A stretch of 9,679 bases of DNA from Bifidobacteriaceae bacterium (GTDB taxonomy: Bacteria; Actinomycetota; Actinomycetes; Actinomycetales; WQXJ01), in the NCBI GenBank assembly GCA_031265345.1, contig JAISCU010000103.1, positions 1-9,679 of the forward strand, in the 5' to 3' direction. Below the pieces are notes generated by a model. That model worked only from the letters and a program-made list of their open reading frames with translations, did no database searches and was not told the DNA's origin. Positions 1-6,032 of this stretch are shown piece after piece (position 1 is the first letter of the stretch; each line of letters opens with the position of its first letter). The position numbers were made by a program, and so were the translations under genes.

Positions 1-345
1 GACCAGGGCGGCGTGGCGTATGGGAACACGTTCCTCGAGGCGACCACTGACGCAGGGTGCGTGGCCCAGGCCAAGCTGGCCGGCGCTGTGAAGGAAGCCG
101 GCGGCCAGACGCCGACAGACGCCGCGAGCCAGAACCCGACCTCCGGCGCGGTCGCGGCCTCGGGTGGCCCGGGAACTCCGGGAACTTCTCCCGCCAGTGC
201 TTTGGAGCGCACTGGCGCGTCCAGTGCGCCGGTCGCTGGTTTCGGCATGGTGCTGGTCGCAGCGGGATTCGCCTTGTGCGCGCGTCGCGCGCGCGGGCGT
301 CTGGGCAGGCGCACCGGACAGCATGCACGGGTAACCGGGGCGTGA
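1..345 (+). CDS. C-terminal end of a putative sortase-anchored surface protein (partial; T1)
   Basis: The frame is open from base 1, so the gene begins upstream of the window; the GTG at 13 is internal. The 114 visible residues are, in order: the end of a probable folded domain (about 1-34), a Gly/Pro/Ser/Thr/Ala-rich linker (35-66) of the kind that spans a cell wall, the motif LERTG (68-72), a hydrophobic stretch (about 77-93) ending in Cys, and an Arg-rich tail (95-110). This is the layout of a cell-wall sorting signal (LPXTG class; actinobacterial class E sortases prefer LAXTG). A Glu at position 2 of the motif is unusual, and the charged tail is longer than normal. If functional, a sortase would cleave T-G and attach the protein to peptidoglycan. 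The stop lies 6 nt before the next gene. The last 45 residues are repeated almost unchanged in the gene at 1663. The ectodomain, and so the function, is not visible. Confidence 0.75.
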   Translation, partial: DQGGVAYGNTFLEATTDAGCVAQAKLAGAVKEAGGQTPTDAASQNPTSGAVAASGGPGTPGTSPASALERTGASSAPVAGFGMVLVAAGFALCARRARGRLGRRTGQHARVTGA

Positions 346-351
346 CTTCTG

Positions 352-1089
352 ATGGATTGTTCGGCGGTTGATGCGCTGCTTCGCGGGTGGCTGGGGTCGG
401 CTGTCGGCCGCCTGGCACGTTGGTTTGGGCCCGGCCGAACTGCTCGAGCTTTCGACTCGGGCGGCTCCCTGGTCGCGTGGGGTCTTGCGGGCTCGGAGAC
501 CGGGTTGACAGATTGGGTGTTGTGGGACACCGATCAGGGGGCGACCGCTGGCAAAGCCCGCGACTCCGACGGGCACGAGCGACCCGACTGGGAGAACCGT
601 GATGCTAGCTGCCCCGGGCATGATGGCGGGTCTTACGACCTCGATGGTTCGGGGCGACGACCGGGCACGGGACTCAGGCTAGTCTCCCTGATTGTTGGTG
701 TGCCGGCTACCCTGGCAGCCGCGTTCCTTGTCTTCTCCCTCTGGGTTCTTTCGTCACTCCCGCCGTCCGCGTCTGATGCCTCAAGCGCGCTGATAGAACT
801 CATACCGGCCGCAGGCGTCTTGTTTGTAGCGTTCAACCTGGCGATCGCACAAGTCGCTCCCGCGTGGGTGATCGTGGTCTACGCCTTCGCCGCCGCCACC
901 GCAGTGAATCTGCCGTTTCTGTCGCCAATGGTCCACCATGGAGGCGAAGGGTTCCTCGTCTGGTCCTGGGTGTCGGGGATTGTTGGGCTCCTCGGGACCG
1001 CTTTCGGGGTGCGCCCGCTTCGCAGACCGGAGCCCAAGCAGGATGAGGGCTGCCCGGGGCCGGCGCCGCCAATGAACACGGGCGAGTAG
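352..1089 (+). CDS. Four-helix membrane protein, B module with a degraded A-module N-terminus (B1)
   Basis: This is a 245-residue member of the local paralogous family; I do not recognise it from any known family. Residues about 107-245 form the B module: predicted helices near 109-132, 151-168, 171-190 and 200-218, the signature VVYAFAAATAVNLP in helix 3, GTAFGVRPL after helix 4, and a Pro-rich acidic end. Residues 1-106 lack a hydrophobic helix but align in frame with the end of the A module of the genes at 1960 and 3407: LGSAVGRLARWFGPGRT matches their VGAAGM-LAVK-RPGRT stretch, SLVAWG matches SLMARG, and DTDQGAT matches GTDQSAT. I read this as an A-B fusion that lost most of A. The ATG at 352 is chosen because a TGA-6 nt-ATG junction is shared with the other two A-B genes; the Shine-Dalgarno match is poor. 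It may be expressed as a B-only protein or be decaying. Confidence 0.65.
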   Translation: MDCSAVDALLRGWLGSAVGRLARWFGPGRTARAFDSGGSLVAWGLAGSETGLTDWVLWDTDQGATAGKARDSDGHERPDWENRDASCPGHDGGSYDLDGSGRRPGTGLRLVSLIVGVPATLAAAFLVFSLWVLSSLPPSASDASSALIELIPAAGVLFVAFNLAIAQVAPAWVIVVYAFAAATAVNLPFLSPMVHHGGEGFLVWSWVSGIVGLLGTAFGVRPLRRPEPKQDEGCPGPAPPMNTGE

Positions 1090-1091
1090 GC

Positions 1092-1097
1092 AGAAGG
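1092..1097 (+). promoter_or_regulatory. Ribosome binding site of B2
   Basis: AGAAGG lies 6 nt before the ATG at 1104. It is one of the better Shine-Dalgarno matches in the array and supports the ATGGAT start that all stand-alone B genes share in the form ATGGAY. Confidence 0.55.
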
Positions 1098-1103
1098 CGT
1101 CAT

Positions 1104-1649
1104 ATGGATACCAGGTTGCCGGCGGCCGGGGATAAGCCTGAGGACGTTGCGGGTGTTGGCAAGGCCGCTGGCCGCGCTGGCGGCCCGGAGCAGAAGACGG
1201 GCGATCTGGGCCACTCCGACGATTCGGAGCGGCGGCCAGATCCGGGGTTTAGGTTCTTGTACCTGCTTGTCGGGGTGCCGGCTATCCTGGTCGCGGGCCT
1301 TCTTGTCGTGCTCCTCGTGGCTTACTCGTCGTTCGTGACCAGTGGCAGGGCGGTAGAACTCACGCTGATCTTGGGCGTCTTGTTTGTGGTGTTCAACCTG
1401 CCGATCGCGCAACTCACCCCTGTGTGGGTGATTGTGGTGTATGCCGTTGCCGCCAGCACCGCCGTCAATCTGCCGCTCTTTTCCCTATTGGTCCGCCATG
1501 GTGGTGCTGGCACCGTTGTGTGGTCCTGGGCGTTGGGGATTGTCGGGTTGGCGGGCACAGCCCTCGGGATGCGCTCGTTTCACGCACCGGGAGCCAAGTC
1601 GCGCAAGGGCCAGCCCGACCCGCTGCCGCCGACGAGCACGGACGAATAG
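1104..1649 (+). CDS. Four-helix membrane protein, stand-alone B module (B2)
   Basis: A 181-residue integral membrane protein of unknown function. Residues 1-48 are hydrophilic and charged with no signal peptide. Predicted helices follow at about 51-74, 87-103, 107-127 and 137-156. Family marks are VGVPA (56-60), VVYAVAASTAVNLP (111-124), GTALGMRS after helix 4, and the end PLPPTSTDE. With four helices and a hydrophilic N-terminus, both ends are probably cytoplasmic. The N-terminus resembles that of the gene at 4829 (MDT/MDI start, then G-E/D-K/E-P-E/D-DV). The ATG at 1104 is supported by AGAAGG upstream. It sits 14 nt after the previous stop and 13 nt before the next start, so it is probably cotranscribed. 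Its first loop is almost identical to that of B3, and its HGG-G-VWSW loop matches B1. Confidence 0.8.
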   Translation: MDTRLPAAGDKPEDVAGVGKAAGRAGGPEQKTGDLGHSDDSERRPDPGFRFLYLLVGVPAILVAGLLVVLLVAYSSFVTSGRAVELTLILGVLFVVFNLPIAQLTPVWVIVVYAVAASTAVNLPLFSLLVRHGGAGTVVWSWALGIVGLAGTALGMRSFHAPGAKSRKGQPDPLPPTSTDE

Positions 1650-1662
1650 AACGGCGCAGGCC

Positions 1663-1953
1663 ATGGACACGGACGACGCCAGCCCTAGCCCGACCGGTGG
1701 CGCCTCGGGCGCTTCGGACCGATCGTCGACCGTCGGCGCGGGCGGCTCATCCGGCCGGCCGTCTCGCATTGACGCTTTGGAGCGCACTGGGGTGTCTAGT
1801 GCGCCGATGGCTGGTTTGAGCTTCATCCTCGTGGTGGCGGGATTGGCGCTCTGTGCGCGCCACGGGCGTGGACGGCTCACAAGGCGGGTCGGGCAGCACG
1901 CGCGGAGCGGCTGGGTAGCGACAGAGGCATCGGATCGCCCGGGCGACGGTTGA
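1663..1953 (+). CDS. Small protein with an orphan LERTG sorting-signal-like tail (T2)
   Basis: A 96-residue protein starting MDT. Residues 1-37 are Ser/Gly/Thr-rich with no hydrophobic signal peptide. Residues 39-43 are LERTG, about 48-65 form one hydrophobic segment ending in Cys, and 66-81 are Arg-rich. The tail is a close copy of the end of T1: 17 identical bases at 199-215 and 1774-1790, and the cytoplasmic tail RL-RR-GQHAR is kept. Without a Sec signal it should not become a normal sortase substrate, and it may instead be a tail-anchored membrane protein. The start context (ATGGACAC, 13 nt after a TAG) is that of the B genes, so the gene looks like a fusion of a B-type 5' end with the 3' end of a T1-like gene. 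Its stop is 6 nt before the next ATG. Coding is supported by the preserved frame relative to T1; function is unknown. Confidence 0.6.
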   Translation: MDTDDASPSPTGGASGASDRSSTVGAGGSSGRPSRIDALERTGVSSAPMAGLSFILVVAGLALCARHGRGRLTRRVGQHARSGWVATEASDRPGDG

Positions 1954-1962
1954 CGCGTGATG
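1951..1962 (+). other. Conserved TGA-6 nt-ATG junction that decides the start of the A-B gene
   Basis: The stop TGA (1951-1953), six bases and ATG (1960) repeat the spacing seen at 343-354 and 3398-3409, although the six bases themselves differ. This favours ATG 1960 over the GTG at 1957 as the start of the A-B gene and suggests translational coupling from the upstream T gene. Confidence 0.55.
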
Positions 1963-3255
1963 GATGACTGGTGGGAAGTGCTGGTGCGCGGCAAGCCGAC
2001 GTGCTGGCTCCGGCACGGCCGGACTGTTCTGGCGGCCTCAGGGGTGATGTTCGCGGCTTTGACGGTGGGGGTCGAGGCCGCCGGGCGGCGTGGACACGCC
2101 TTTCCGTTGTGGCTGGCGCTCATCGGATGGCTGGTTGTGGCGGCCTTGGCGGCAGCAGGGACGGTCCTGTGGTGGGTCAATGGACGCCTGCCAGATGTGA
2201 GCCGGGAAGCGGCGCGGCGGGCCGGGGAGGTCGATCGGATTGCTTCGCGGGTCGTGTGGGGCCTGATGGGTGCGGCGGCGTACCCGCTGTTCGTGGTCGG
2301 GGTGTTCGGTGCCGCTGGAGGGCCGTGCGCCTCAGCGCGGGAGGCCTCGGGCGACGCTTGTGTCTTCGTCGGCGGAGCCGGGGCGGTGGCCGTGGTTGTA
2401 GGGCTGGTGGCAGCCTTCGCGCTGGCGCGTCGAGCGGCCGCTTGGGCGGGGGTCGTGTATGGGGCCGGTGCCGCTTGCACGGTTTGGTACGTGGTCGACT
2501 CTGCGGGCTATTTTGACTCGCGCTACCCGTCCGGAGGCTCGTTGTCTTTGCTGGCCACCGGGGTCGTCGGCGCCGCGGGGATGACGCTGGCGGTCAAGCG
2601 CGGGCCGGGACCGGCCCGCGCGGCCGACGATGAACTCTCGCCGCGCCGGGGCACGTCTTTGATGGCGCGGGGATGCTGGGTCGTCGGCATATCGGTCGTG
2701 GCGGCCGCTGTCATGGCGGTGGCGGGTGCGGTGTGGCCGGTGACCTGGTTGGGGATCGTAGCGGGCGTCGTAGTGGTGCTAGCAGGCTGGTCTCTCGGGG
2801 ACACCAATCAAGAGGCAGGGGATGGGCGACACGGCAGGGCCGGTGGTTCGAGAGGTCGGGCTGTGACGCGAAGGATCGCCTCCCTGGTCGTCGGGGTCCC
2901 AGCCACCTTGACCGCCGGTTTCCTTATCGTGCTCCTCGTGGCTTCCGCGTCGTTCGAGACTAGTGGCAGCGCGTTGGAACTCACGCCGGTCGTGGGCGCT
3001 TTGTTGGTGGTGCTTAACGTGGTGATTGCCCGTGTCGCTCCTGTCTGGGGGATCGTGGTCTACGCCATTGCCGCCGCTACCGCCGTCACCCTTCCGCATC
3101 TTTCGCCAGGCAGGGACATCGTCTATTGGGCCTGGGCGTTGGGAGTTGTCGGGTTGCTCGGGACCGCTCTCGGGGTGCGCCCGCTTCGCGCACCGGAACC
3201 CAAGGGGCGAGAGGGCGGCTCGGAGTGGCTGCCGTCGACGAACCCGGACGAATAG
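1960..3255 (+). CDS. Polytopic membrane protein, A-B fusion of about 12 helices (AB3)
   Basis: A 431-residue protein of a family I do not recognise. The A module (1-280) has predicted helices near 22-39, 48-72, 98-119, 135-156, 161-181, 192-212, 238-258 and 261-277. It also carries a conserved CWLR-GRT motif before helix 1 and a CX10C pair (C123, C134) in the loop between helices 3 and 4, which could form a disulfide if that loop faces outside. A short charged linker (281-304) leads to the B module (about 302-431), with helices near 306-328, 342-359, 362-381 and 387-405, VVYAIAAATAVTLP, GTALGVRPL and the end NPDE. No transporter or enzyme motif is visible. The full-length paralog at 3407 aligns along the whole length, showing that both modules are under constraint. 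Start ATG 1960 is chosen from the conserved junction; GTG 1957 would add one residue. It is probably cotranscribed with T2. Confidence 0.8.
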   Translation: MDDWWEVLVRGKPTCWLRHGRTVLAASGVMFAALTVGVEAAGRRGHAFPLWLALIGWLVVAALAAAGTVLWWVNGRLPDVSREAARRAGEVDRIASRVVWGLMGAAAYPLFVVGVFGAAGGPCASAREASGDACVFVGGAGAVAVVVGLVAAFALARRAAAWAGVVYGAGAACTVWYVVDSAGYFDSRYPSGGSLSLLATGVVGAAGMTLAVKRGPGPARAADDELSPRRGTSLMARGCWVVGISVVAAAVMAVAGAVWPVTWLGIVAGVVVVLAGWSLGDTNQEAGDGRHGRAGGSRGRAVTRRIASLVVGVPATLTAGFLIVLLVASASFETSGSALELTPVVGALLVVLNVVIARVAPVWGIVVYAIAAATAVTLPHLSPGRDIVYWAWALGVVGLLGTALGVRPLRAPEPKGREGGSEWLPSTNPDE

Positions 3256-3269
3256 ACAGGGTGCGGAAC

Positions 3270-3400
3270 ATGGACACTGGGCCACAGTCGCCTAATGGAG
3301 TACTCTTCCCCGACCGAGGCACGCATTGGATGTCGCGGGTTTGGGCCTCGTATTGTGATGGTGGCCGGATTGGCGCCGGGTGGTGACGGCGGATGTTTGA
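3270..3400 (+). pseudogene. Decayed third copy of the T (sorting-tail) gene
   Basis: It starts with the shared ATGGACAC context 14 nt after the previous stop and would give MDTGPQSPNG, like the start of T2. Parts of the tail are then recoverable only by changing frame: VAGLGLVL at 3332-3355 is followed at once by TGA, MVAGLA continues at 3358-3375 in another frame, and a final stretch ending VVTADV stops at TGA 3398-3400, 6 nt before the next ATG, as in the intact copies. The LERTG region has become ARIG-like, and about 13 bases are missing after it relative to T2. An uninterrupted 38-codon frame does run from 3270 to 3386 but it has no hydrophobic segment. I read this as a pseudogene. Confidence 0.65.
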
Positions 3401-3406
3401 CAGGCG

Positions 3407-4816
3407 ATGACCAGCGATCTCAGGCAGTTCGCGACGCGCGGGCCAGCCTGCTGGCTTCGGCGTGGCCGGACCATTTTGGCGGCCGCGGGGGCGGTGTTCG
3501 CGGTTTTGATGGCGGCGATTGGGGTGGCCGGGAGCCGTGAACGGGATCTTCCGTTGGGGTTTGCGGTCATTGGATGGCTGGTTGCGCTGGGCTTGGCGAC
3601 GCTTGGGGCGGGGCTGTTGTGGGTCGGCGCACGTGCGCCCAGCGTGGATAGCGGGGCGGTCGCCGGGAGAGCAGAGGCACTGGACTGGCGTGCGTCGCGG
3701 GCTCTGTGGGGCATGGTCGGTGTGGCGGCTTACATCGTGTTCGTGATCGCTTTGTTCACGGCCGCCGGGGGGCCGTGCGCATCTCCACGCGAGGCCTCGA
3801 GCGACGCTTGCGTCTTCGCGGGCGGAAACGGGTTGTGGGTCATAGTGGTGGGGCAAGTCGCGGTCATGGTCCTGGCGCGCCGGGCAGGTGGCTTGGCGGG
3901 TGTGGCCTATGGGGCCGGCATTGCCTACACGGTTTGGTCTGTGATCGCCTCTGCGGGTTTTCTTGATTCGCGTTACGCGCACCGTGGTTCTTGGCCGTTG
4001 CTGGCCCTGGGGATCGTCGGTGCGGCGGGAATGGGGCTGGCGGTCAAGGTCCGGCCTGGACGGACGCGACATTCCGGTGGGGAACCCCCGCCGCGCCATG
4101 GCCCCTCCCTGATGGCGCGGGGGGCCTGGGTTGCGAGCGTGTCGGCTGTCGCGGGCGCTGTCTTATGGGCGGCGGGTCCCGTGTGGCTGGTAACCTCGTT
4201 CGGAATCGTTGCGGGCGTGGTGATGGTGCTGGCTGGCTCGGCGCTCAGGGGCACCGATCAATCGGCGACCACCGGCGCGGCTGGCGGAGCTGATGAGACC
4301 GATGAGACTGAACGAGATCGTTGTGGGAACGGTGGTGCCGATAGCATTGGGCGCGATGGGGCAAACGGCAACCCCGATGGTCGGGAGCGGCAGCGGGCCG
4401 TGATACTCAGAATCGTTTCCCTAGCCGTCGGTGTTCCGGCCACCATCGTCGCAGGCTTCTTTGTTCTCGTCTTTTGGGTTTATTCGGATTTGCTTGGGTC
4501 CGGTGGTGGCGTCTCCGGTTGGTTGCAAGAAGCCGCGGTGCCGGTGGGCTGGCTGCTGGTGGCGTTGAACTTGGTTGTGGGCCGGGTCGCTCGAACCCGG
4601 GTGATCGTGGTCTATGCGGTCGCCGTCGTTTCGGCCGTCTTTCTACCGTACTTGTCGTCGAGCGCAGTTGACGTGCTCGACGTCTTCTGGCCCTGGGCGT
4701 TGGGTGTGGTCGGGCTGATCGGTACCGCCTTCGGGGTCCGTCCGCTTCGCCCGCCGGGAGCCGAGCAGGGCGCAGGCCGTTTGGGGTCGGAGCCGCCGCC
4801 GAGTGCGGATGAATAG
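3407..4816 (+). CDS. Polytopic membrane protein, A-B fusion of about 12 helices (AB4)
   Basis: A 469-residue full-length paralog of the gene at 1960. The A module covers about 1-283 with CWLRRGRT (15-22), predicted helices near 22-41, 49-73, 99-120, 136-157, 161-182, 195-213, 238-258 and 261-279, and the CX10C pair at C124/C135. The linker (281-331) is longer than in AB3, acidic and Asn/Gly-rich, and holds one extra Cys (306). The B module (332-469) has VGVPAT (341-346), VVYAVAVVSAVFLP (401-414), GTAFGVRPL (439-447) and the end PSADE. Its B loop GGVSGWLQEAA is shared with B5 but not with B2 or B3. ATG 3407 keeps the TGA-6 nt-ATG spacing; the Shine-Dalgarno is weak. The stop is 12 nt before the next gene. 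The protein should lie in the cytoplasmic membrane; its role is unknown. Confidence 0.8.
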   Translation: MTSDLRQFATRGPACWLRRGRTILAAAGAVFAVLMAAIGVAGSRERDLPLGFAVIGWLVALGLATLGAGLLWVGARAPSVDSGAVAGRAEALDWRASRALWGMVGVAAYIVFVIALFTAAGGPCASPREASSDACVFAGGNGLWVIVVGQVAVMVLARRAGGLAGVAYGAGIAYTVWSVIASAGFLDSRYAHRGSWPLLALGIVGAAGMGLAVKVRPGRTRHSGGEPPPRHGPSLMARGAWVASVSAVAGAVLWAAGPVWLVTSFGIVAGVVMVLAGSALRGTDQSATTGAAGGADETDETERDRCGNGGADSIGRDGANGNPDGRERQRAVILRIVSLAVGVPATIVAGFFVLVFWVYSDLLGSGGGVSGWLQEAAVPVGWLLVALNLVVGRVARTRVIVVYAVAVVSAVFLPYLSSSAVDVLDVFWPWALGVVGLIGTAFGVRPLRPPGAEQGAGRLGSEPPPSADE

Positions 4817-4820
4817 GGCC

Positions 4821-4825
4821 GGGAG
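4821..4825 (+). promoter_or_regulatory. Ribosome binding site of B5
   Basis: GGGAG stands only 3 nt before ATG 4829, closer than usual. The surrounding GAATAG-(8-14 nt)-ATGGAY layout recurs at 1647 and 3253 and is the standard junction of this array. Confidence 0.4.
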
Positions 4826-4828
4826 CAT

Positions 4829-5482
4829 ATGGATATCGAGTCGCAGACGATCGGCGAAGAGCCCGACGACGTCGGGGGCGCCGCGCACGCCGCGGGGACA
4901 GGTAGGGAACGAGGGCCCGGACAGTCCCGGCAGAAGGCGGGTGATGCCGGTGCCTCGGGGCCCGCTGGACACGGCGACGGGTCTGGGCACCCTCTGCGGG
5001 ATAAGGGTGATGCCGATGACGCCGGGAAGGGTGGAGACGCTCGTGATCCTCGCCAGGGGCGCACTGAGGGGTTCAGGTTTGTTGCTCTGTGTGTCGGTGT
5101 GTCAGCGACCCTGGTAGCTGGTTGGTTCGTCTTCCTCCTCTGGGCTCTTTCGGGTTGGCTTGGATTCGAGGGCGGCGTCTCCGGCTGGTTGCAACAAGCT
5201 GCGCCGCCGGTCGGCATCCTATTGGCGTTGCTGAACCTAGCCATCGCTCGTGTCGCTCCCGCGTGGCTGGTCGTGGTCTACGCGGTCGCGACGGCGACCG
5301 CCGTGACTTTACCGTACCTGTCGCCAGGGGGAGACATTGTCTACCGGGCCTGGGCTCTTGGGCTGATTGGCATGCTGGGGACTGCCTTCGGCCTCCGCCC
5401 ACTCCAGTCGCCCGGCGCCAAGCAAGATGAGGACTATCCGGAGCCGCTGCCGCCGGCGTCGGCGAACGCGGACGAAGAGTAA
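4829..5482 (+). CDS. Four-helix membrane protein, stand-alone B module (B5)
   Basis: A 217-residue member of the B family with the longest N-terminal extension: residues 1-80 are hydrophilic, Gly/Asp-rich, low in complexity and probably disordered. Predicted helices are at about 83-108, 126-143, 145-164 and 172-190. Marks are CVGVSAT (88-94), VVYAVATATAVTLP (149-162), GTAFGLRPL and the acidic end NADEE. The GGVSGWLQQAA loop pairs it with B4, while LSPGGDIVYRAWALG pairs it with B3. The start at ATG 4829 is supported by the MDI/MDT beginning common to the stand-alone genes. It lies 12 nt after AB4 and 11 nt before B6, consistent with one transcript. No known family is recognised. Confidence 0.8.
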   Translation: MDIESQTIGEEPDDVGGAAHAAGTGRERGPGQSRQKAGDAGASGPAGHGDGSGHPLRDKGDADDAGKGGDARDPRQGRTEGFRFVALCVGVSATLVAGWFVFLLWALSGWLGFEGGVSGWLQQAAPPVGILLALLNLAIARVAPAWLVVVYAVATATAVTLPYLSPGGDIVYRAWALGLIGMLGTAFGLRPLQSPGAKQDEDYPEPLPPASANADEE

Positions 5483-5487
5483 GGAAG
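5483..5487 (+). promoter_or_regulatory. Ribosome binding site of B6
   Basis: GGAAG directly follows the TAA stop of B5 and stands 6 nt before ATG 5494. It is a good Shine-Dalgarno match that fixes this start. Confidence 0.55.
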
Positions 5488-5493
5488 CGACGC

Positions 5494-5991
5494 ATGGACA
5501 CCGGATCGGGTGCGGGCAGCGAGGGGGCCGATGGCGCTGACCGGCCTCAGCCACGTCGGCCGCAGGCCTTGGCAATCAGGATGGCGTTCATAGCAGCGGG
5601 CTTGTTGGCGGTCACGATCTCCGGATGTTTGATCGTCCTGATCATGATTGACGCGTCCGGATCGCTTTGGGGCACGGGATACTTGACCGGAGCGCAGCAG
5701 GCCATGCCGGTTGTGGGGATCTTGCTGGTGGTCTTCAATGTGATTATCGCCCAGGTCGCTCGTGTGTGGGTGCTCGCCGTTTATTCGGTTGCCGCCGCCA
5801 CTGCGGTCAACCTGCCGTACCTCGAGGCGGCCGAACGTCATGGGATGGTTGGACTCATAGCGTGTTCCTGGGTCCTGGGCATGGCTGGCATGCTTGGAAC
5901 CGCTTTTGGGATTCGCTCTTTCCGCCCGTGGGACGCCAGACCGCCGAAGGACGGTCACGATCCGCAGCCACCGACGGACGCGCACGAATAG
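5494..5991 (+). CDS. Four-helix membrane protein, divergent stand-alone B module (B6)
   Basis: A 165-residue protein and the last gene of the array. A short hydrophilic N-terminus (1-27) precedes predicted helices at about 29-52, 71-88, 91-110 and 119-140. It is the most diverged B copy: the VGVPAT motif of helix 1 is replaced by AAGLLAVT, and the loop after helix 1 is SLWGTGYLTGAQQA. Helix 3 (VYSVAAATAVNLPYL) and GTAFGIRSF after helix 4 still place it firmly in the family, and the end PTDAHE keeps the acidic terminus. The start ATG 5494 has a clear GGAAG. It is followed by 174 non-coding bases before the permease, so it probably ends the array's coding part. Function unknown. Confidence 0.8.
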   Translation: MDTGSGAGSEGADGADRPQPRRPQALAIRMAFIAAGLLAVTISGCLIVLIMIDASGSLWGTGYLTGAQQAMPVVGILLVVFNVIIAQVARVWVLAVYSVAAATAVNLPYLEAAERHGMVGLIACSWVLGMAGMLGTAFGIRSFRPWDARPPKDGHDPQPPTDAHE

Positions 5992-6032
5992 GCGGGAGCG
6001 CCGAGGCGAAGTCACGCGCCCTGCTCCAGCCG

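Larger units (their letters stand above)
1..5991 (+). repeat. Tandem paralog array built from T, A and B modules
   Basis: Six B modules (about 670-1086, 1245-1646, 2863-3252, 4400-4813, 5069-5479, 5566-5988), two intact A modules plus one remnant, and two T tails plus one decayed copy follow one another on the same strand. The order T / A-B / B recurs three times, with a B gene missing from the second round and an extra one in the third. Exact short repeats include 17 bases at 199-215 and 1774-1790, and 16 bases at 1308-1323 and 2929-2944. By eye, codons here use T and G in third position more often than in the permease downstream. The pattern indicates repeated duplication of a cassette with later decay and exchange. 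Confidence 0.8.

Noticed and set aside
1485..2480. A 331-codon minus-strand frame
   Set aside because: Lies opposite B2, T2 and the A module of AB3; Thr/Ala/Pro/Arg-rich, no domain, typical antisense shadow of GC-rich genes.
3086..4099. A 337-codon minus-strand frame
   Set aside because: Lies opposite AB3 and AB4, with Arg/Pro/His/Gln-rich low-complexity translation; no start signal or motif.
1..5991. CRISPR array or insertion sequence as the source of the repeats
   Set aside because: The repeats are coding paralogs of 0.4-1.4 kb, not short spaced repeats; no transposase or terminal inverted repeats are seen.
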